Shown one piece after another: positions 58,904-64,000 of a stretch of 64,000 nucleotides of DNA (position 1 is the stretch's first letter; every line of letters starts with the position of its first letter). The notes below the pieces were generated by a model. It was given only the letters and a program-made list of their open reading frames with translations, was not told where the DNA came from and searched no databases. The position numbers and the translations under genes were made by a program. The stretch comes from Uloborus plumipes (Eukaryota; Arthropoda; Arachnida; Araneae; Uloboridae). The DNA is taken from positions 59,772 through 123,771 of the forward strand of contig JAXGGA010002390.1 in NCBI GenBank assembly GCA_038373865.1, given 5' to 3'.

Positions 58904-59755
58904 CAGGGTGTCAATGATTTAAATCAATTGATTTAAATCAGTGATTTAAATCGGGATTTAAATCAATTGATTTTTTTAAAAAAATCATTGATTTAAATCA
59001 CTTTTTATTTTAATCCTTAAAAAATTCTCTTGGACAATCCCAATTTCATTATTTTTACCATTTTCTTTTAGAGCTTTGATTTCCATCTAATAAATGGAAA
59101 AGTAATCCTACTCATCCCCCCTCCACAAATGCTGGAAGGTTGCAGTCAAAATAATATGTATGCACAAATAGTGCTATTTGTTGTCTAATATGTGAAATAA
59201 AGAAATACATGCAGGTGCAGGGCAGGTGTTGCAAAGAGTGAATTGAGGGGGGAGGGACATGATGGAATGTGTGTGATATACTTTCAGTGAAAAGAAAAAA
59301 CAAAAATAACCAAACAGAAGATGAATTTTCTATGTCTTGCATTAGCAACTTGGGGGGGGGGGGGGGGGCAATCTTTATTAGTGGCTGAAATGGAACATAT
59401 TCCAGCTTTACAAAACAAAAGCAAAATAAAGAGGGGGCTGAATGAAGTGAGGATTGGGTTGAGCTTCCTGCCCCATTTGATTTTTATCAGGAGTAGACAG
59501 GATTATTTTCAGATTGGCTTCTAACACTTTTTTCTGGGTTCCTTACTGGTGAAACTTTACTTCAAAGGTGCTTTTGTATTTTTAAAAACTTAAAGGTAAG
59601 TTGTTCATAAATAAAAATTAATTAATAACTGAAATTTCTAATTTTTTTTAAAAAAATCAAAAAAATCCGATTTAAATCAAAAAAATCTGATTGAAATAAA
59701 AAAAATCCGATTTTTTTAATTTTTTTTAAAAAATCATTGATTTTTTTACACCCTG
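58904..59755. mobile_element. MITE-like element with GATTTAAATC steps, 852 bp
   Basis: Ends CAGGGTGTCAATGATTTAAA and TTGATTTTTTTACACCCTG, inverted, with repeated AATCAATTGATTTAAATC-type steps near the left end and AAAAATCCGATTT near the right. The flanks do not form a duplication. A second right half lies at 61084-61437 because of the tandem duplication. Confidence 0.65.
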
Positions 59756-61083
59756 ACGGTAGATCTTTGATCGGCTAGGATCGAACCCAGGACCCTACGG
59801 TTACGAGACCGACGCCTTAATCGAGCCATTATGGCCCTACATATGTCCACTGAAAATAGAACTGTAAAAATATCTCTGAAAAAAAGTGACATGGTTTAGC
59901 TGAACTAAAAAATTTGTATACCAATTTTTAAATTCTCTTGCCTTGAAAATACCATGACATATGACCGGATCGAGTAAATTTTTTACACCAAAAAATATTT
60001 AAAAAGATATTTTCAAGAGAAAAAATCTAAAAATTTTCCGAGGAAGGCTACTGGACCTCCCTAGATCTGCGGGAAGGAGGGGAGATTCTATACCCCAGAC
60101 CCCCGAAAAGCTCAAGCCCCCTCAAGAATTTTTTCAAGTCAGGTTCCCGGCAAGCACCCTTTCTATTACTCAAAAGTAGGGTTGGGCATTTTGTCGGACT
60201 GGCAAAAACTGGGAAAAAACGGCAAACAAGAAACTGGCAAAAACTAGAAAAAATTGCCTGGATATCGAAAAAATATTAAATAAAATAGAATTTTGTATAT
60301 AATACAATTGAAAATAAAATCAGAAAATTAATTTAGAATTTCATGGATATTAATTCAGTAATTAAAATATTTTAAAATAATTATTTGGGAAAAAAAAACT
60401 TGAAATTGATTGAAAAATGTGTTTCAAAACTTGTTTTTGCTATTCAGTTTTAGAAAAACAAAAATGTATTCTAATTCTAGTTTAGACTATTCAATTGAAT
60501 TTGATGAGAGTCTACAATTTTATGAAATTTTCATCATTAGTCATTTATAGTTTAAAACGAGTAAAACAACTATTTTTTCATCTCATCTCAGCAACTTTGA
60601 GACAATTAAGCCTCAGGACAGTAGTAAGATATCCATATTGTGGGGTCAGGAGAAGAAAATTGCCCCTCCTCCTCCGATTTACAGAAATTAATGAGTAATA
60701 AACAAATGATTATAGTTTTTGTCCCTGTGGCAGAAAGCTGCCAACACGGCGACATTGTTGCAGAATCAGGGAGACAGTGTGCAGAAAGATTTTTGTGATT
60801 TGGAAGAAAAAGGAATATAAAACAGCCACCAGAAAAAAACCTATGAATCTATATACCAAAAAGCAATTTTATAGTATTAATGTTCACATTTTATAAATAT
60901 GAACACCTTGTGTTAATGTAAGAGGGTTGCGTATAGATTAATTATTGAAAAATATTCTAGTGTTACAGAAAGAAAATGGTTCTAGAAAATTTGTCGCTGA
61001 AAGCTGGAAAAAATTCAGCCACAGGGGTTTTGGTTGCTTTTTGGTATAATTTGCATCAAATATGGCTCTGTGACCATATTGTA
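59402..61083 (+). repeat. 1.68-kb tandem duplication, unit 1
   Basis: Unit 1 starts CCAGCTTTACAAAACAAAAG and is followed without a gap by unit 2 (61084-62768). The copies are nearly identical: only a few single-base indels and substitutions are visible, so the event is recent. Each unit holds the right half of the 58904 element, a tRNA-Thr relic, a repeat E copy and the 60730-type repeat. Confidence 0.93.
59771..59839 (-). pseudogene. tRNA-Thr(CGU)-like relic, copy 1
   Basis: On the minus strand: A-box-like TGGCTCGATTAAGGCG, anticodon loop CTCGTAA with one base missing so that the stem pairs out of register, and B box GGTTCGATCC. The anticodon reads CGT. The T stem has mismatches. It is probably a tRNA pseudogene or SINE head, not a working tRNA. 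Confidence 0.65.
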
Positions 61084-62768
61084 CCAGCTTTACAAAACAA
61101 AAGCAAAATAAAGAGGGGGCTGAATGAAGTGAGGATTGGGTTGAGCTTCCTGCCCCATTTGATTTTTATCAGGAGTAGACAGGATTATTTTCAGATTGGC
61201 TTCTAACACTTTTTTCTGGGTTCCTTACTGGTGAAACTTTACTTCAAAGGTGCTTTTGTATTTTTAAAAACTTAAAGGTAAGTTGTTCATAAATAAAAAT
61301 TAATTAATAACTGAAATTTCTAATTTTTTAAAAAAAAATCAAAAAAATCCGATTTAAATCAAAAAAATCTGATTGAAATAAAAAAAATCCGATTTTTTTT
61401 ATTTTTTTTAAAAAATCATTGATTTTTTTACACCCTGACGGTGGATCTTTGATCGGCTAGGATCGAACCCGGGACCCTACGGTTACGAGACCGACGCCTT
61501 AATCGAGCCATTATGGCCCTACATATGTCCACTGAAAATAGAACTGTAAAAATATCTCTGAAAAAAAGTGACATGGTTTAGCTGAACTAAAAAATTTGTA
61601 TACCAATTTTTAAATTCTCTTGCCTTGAAAATACCATGACATATGAACCGGATCGAGTAAATTTTTTACAACCAAAAAATATTTAAAAAGATATTTTCAA
61701 GAGAAAAAAATCTAAAAATTTTCCGAGGAAGGCTACTGGACCTCCCTAGATCTGCGGGAAGGAGGGGAGATTCTATACCCCAGACCCCCGAAAAGCTCAA
61801 GCCCCCTCAAGAATTTTTTCAAGTCAGGTTCCCGGCAAGCACCCTTTCTATTACCCAAAAGTAGGATTGGGCATTTTGTCGGACTGGCAAAAACTGGGAA
61901 AAAACGGCAAACAAGAAACTGGCAAAAACTAGAAAAAATTGCCTGGATATCGAAAAAATATTAAATAAAATAGAATTTTGTATATAATACAATTGAAAAT
62001 AAAATCAGAAAATTAATTTAGAATTTCATGGATATTAATTCAGTAATTAAAATATTTTAAAATAATTATTTGGGAAAAAAAAACTTGAAATTGATTGAAA
62101 AATGTGTTTCAAAACTTGTTTTTGCTATTCAGTTTTAGAAAAACAAAAATGTATTCTAATTCTAGTTTAGACTATTCAATTGAATTTGATGAGAGTCTAC
62201 AATTTTATGAAATTTTCATCATTAGTCATTTATAGTTTAAAACGAGTAAAACAACTATTTTTTCATCTCATCTCAGCAACTTTGAGACAATTAAGCCTCA
62301 GGACAGTAGTAAGATATCCATATTGTGGGGTCAGGAGAAGAAAATTGCCCCTCCTCCTCCGATTTACAGAAATTAATGAGTAATAAACAAATGATTATAG
62401 TTTTTGTCCCTGTGGCAGAAAGCTGCCAACACGGCGACATTGTTGCAGAATCAGGGAGACAGTGTGCAGAAAGATTTTTGTGATTTGGAAGAAAAAGGAA
62501 TATAAAACAGCCACCAGAAAAAAACCTATGAATCTATATACCAAAAAGCAATTTTATAGTATTAATGTTCACATTTTATAAATATGAACACCTTGTGTTA
62601 ATGTAAGAGGGTTGCGTATAGATTAATTATTGAAAAATATTCTAGTGTTACAGAAAGAAAATGGTTCTAGAAAATTTGTCGCTGAAAGCTGGAAAAAATT
62701 CAGCCACAGGGGTTTTGGTTGCTTTTTGGTATAATTTGCATCAAATATGGCTCTGTGACCATATTGTA
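61084..62768 (+). repeat. 1.68-kb tandem duplication, unit 2
   Basis: The second unit begins with the same CCAGCTTTACAAAAC and ends at TGACCATATTGTA, the same point at which unit 1 ends. The junction has little microhomology visible (GTA). The identical 67-codon frames at 60495 and 62180 are duplicate shadows of repeat E, not genes. Confidence 0.93.
61453..61521 (-). pseudogene. tRNA-Thr(CGU)-like relic, copy 2
   Basis: Duplicate of 59771-59839 with one substitution before the B box (ACCCG in place of ACCCA on the plus strand). It has the same missing base in the anticodon loop. Confidence 0.65.
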
Positions 62769-63875
62769 AATTAAACATTCATAAATTTAATCACTGCCGA
62801 TTCAAACAAACTCATGAATAAGAAAAAAAATATTTTCATCATCATTTCTGTCGACCTGTCATCAACTACATTCAACTTATTAATGTTACATTTAAATCAC
62901 ATTCTGAGAAAAAGTTTATGTTGTCAAGTAACAGTTATTAAAATATTGTAATTATTAGTAAAAACACTTGCTTCAATAATAAAAAAGATTTGATCTTTTT
63001 ATCACTGGAAAATATTTCTCCATTGCCTCCTGTCAAGATTTCGTATTTATCTATACTCTTTAAATTCATAATAGAATCATACCAGGGAGTTTAGACTTTT
63101 TGTTTCAACTATAGATAATTGGTATTAATCGAAAGAAAAAAGAAAACAATATCTTATAATGTTTTCTTTTCAAAATGAACAAAACATAATAGGATTCTAA
63201 ACAAACATTAGGTGCATGATTTGCTGACTTTTAACATTCTTAGTTGATGGCTAAGTGATACAGCTACATTTTTATAGAAAACAACATAACTTCACTAACT
63301 TTCAACCAATATTTAAAATTTGAAAATGAGAGAATAATTGATCTGTGTAGTTAACTTATCAAGACACCGATATGGACTTTACTAGTCTCTTTAGGATCAA
63401 AACAACATACAAATTTTTGCAGACTATTTGTGAATGGAAAGTCTAGTACTGTATGTAACTCAAGGAGAAGAATTATCTTTTGTGTTTTACAAAAATACAT
63501 ATCGCTAAAAGAAAATTAATCATGCAAACTTGTTGAAGTGAACATTCTCATTATTAAATTTAAATTTAAGAGAAAAAAAAGTATGCAGCAAATTCAACAG
63601 AAGCAATTAAATTAAATTATTTTTTTGTAAAAAAATTAAAATTAACAGATAAAGGAATTGGCCTTCAAAATTGTTAGTTTTAAAAATTAGTTCCATCTCA
63701 AACTCATTTCTCACTAAAAATAGCATAAAAAATGAATTCCAGAGAAGTATGCGAATGTCAGTGTTTATTTAAGGATATTTTGGGGATTAGTCATACAGCA
63801 ATCAAAAACCACATAAAGTGAGAGTACAATTTCATTTCCCAAGAAAATATCGGAGGAAAAACTGACATAGCTTAC
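62769..63875. other. AT-rich stretch without recognised features
   Basis: No long frame, repeat end or RNA gene was found. Confidence 0.45.
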
Positions 63876-64000
63876 CTTTTAAATATAAATAAAATTGATC
63901 AAAGCTTTTAAATTATCCACCGCGTCGTTTTACCGGATAATCTCTGTTTTCTGTATGGTATCCTGGGTATCCTACATGCAGATATTCCGGCAGATTTGAG
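63876..64000 (-). other. candidate exon at the window edge
   Basis: This block is GC-richer than its surroundings. On the minus strand it ends at AAAAG with a good donor GTAAGC (63875 downwards). One frame from 64000 reads NLPEYLHVGYPGYHTENRDY before a possible alternative donor GTAAAA. It might be a 5' UTR exon of the GTPase gene, which shares the strand and has an unused acceptor before its ATG, or the last part of another gene's exon. Confidence 0.3.

Noticed and set aside
59771..59839. Functional tRNA-Thr gene
   Set aside because: The anticodon loop lacks a base, the stems contain mismatches, and the copy lies within repeat DNA; the duplicate has the same defect.
60495..60698. Duplicated 67-codon gene (also at 62180)
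   Set aside because: Identical frames arise from the tandem duplication of repeat E, and the related copy at 48247 does not keep the frame.

Overview
This is a eukaryotic nuclear window, AT-rich and dominated by transposable elements. I infer a chelicerate, most likely a spider. The basis is a Rho-family GTPase gene of the Mtl/mig-2 type with introns of about 2.5 kb, plus a mixed load of Tc1/mariner, pogo, hAT, piggyBac-like, Penelope-like, Helitron, LTR and CR1-like relics. The species assignment is inference; another arthropod is not excluded. Nothing bacterial is visible.

One host protein gene is well supported: an Mtl/Mig-2-like small GTPase on the minus strand, 56124 down to 45264. It has five coding exons with consistent GT-AG junctions and phases and a 203-residue product ending in a CaaX box. 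Every intron holds transposon insertions. A splice acceptor just upstream of the ATG suggests an upstream 5' UTR exon, possibly the GC-richer block at the window's right edge (63876-64000).

Layout. 1-9.5 kb: inverted and foldback repeats, a 144-bp tandem array, and two copies of a short element with ACTTCCTTTTACGT ends. 10-16 kb: tRNA-derived SINE-like sequence, a hAT MITE with its target-site duplication, a solo LTR, and a 5'-truncated Penelope-like element with inverted terminal copies and a 12-bp target duplication. 16-24 kb: Helitron helicase relic and several palindromic MITEs. 24-29 kb: a hAT MITE and a 3.8-kb nested inverted repeat. 29-32.5 kb: a four-layer nest of DNA transposons whose target duplications are all readable. 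34.8-36 kb: two more hAT MITEs and a CR1-like reverse transcriptase relic. 36-45 kb: mostly AT-rich and gene-free. 45-56 kb: the GTPase gene. 56-64 kb: more repeats and a near-identical 1.68-kb tandem duplication carrying a tRNA-Thr relic.

The pattern I could least explain is a set of four AT-rich modules, at about 6-8, 26-27, 42 and 57-58.7 kb. Each carries four to six scattered copies of its own 14-15-nt phrase, most beginning GTCA, usually with some copies adjacent. The phrase differs between modules but the architecture is shared. I cannot match it to a named element class.
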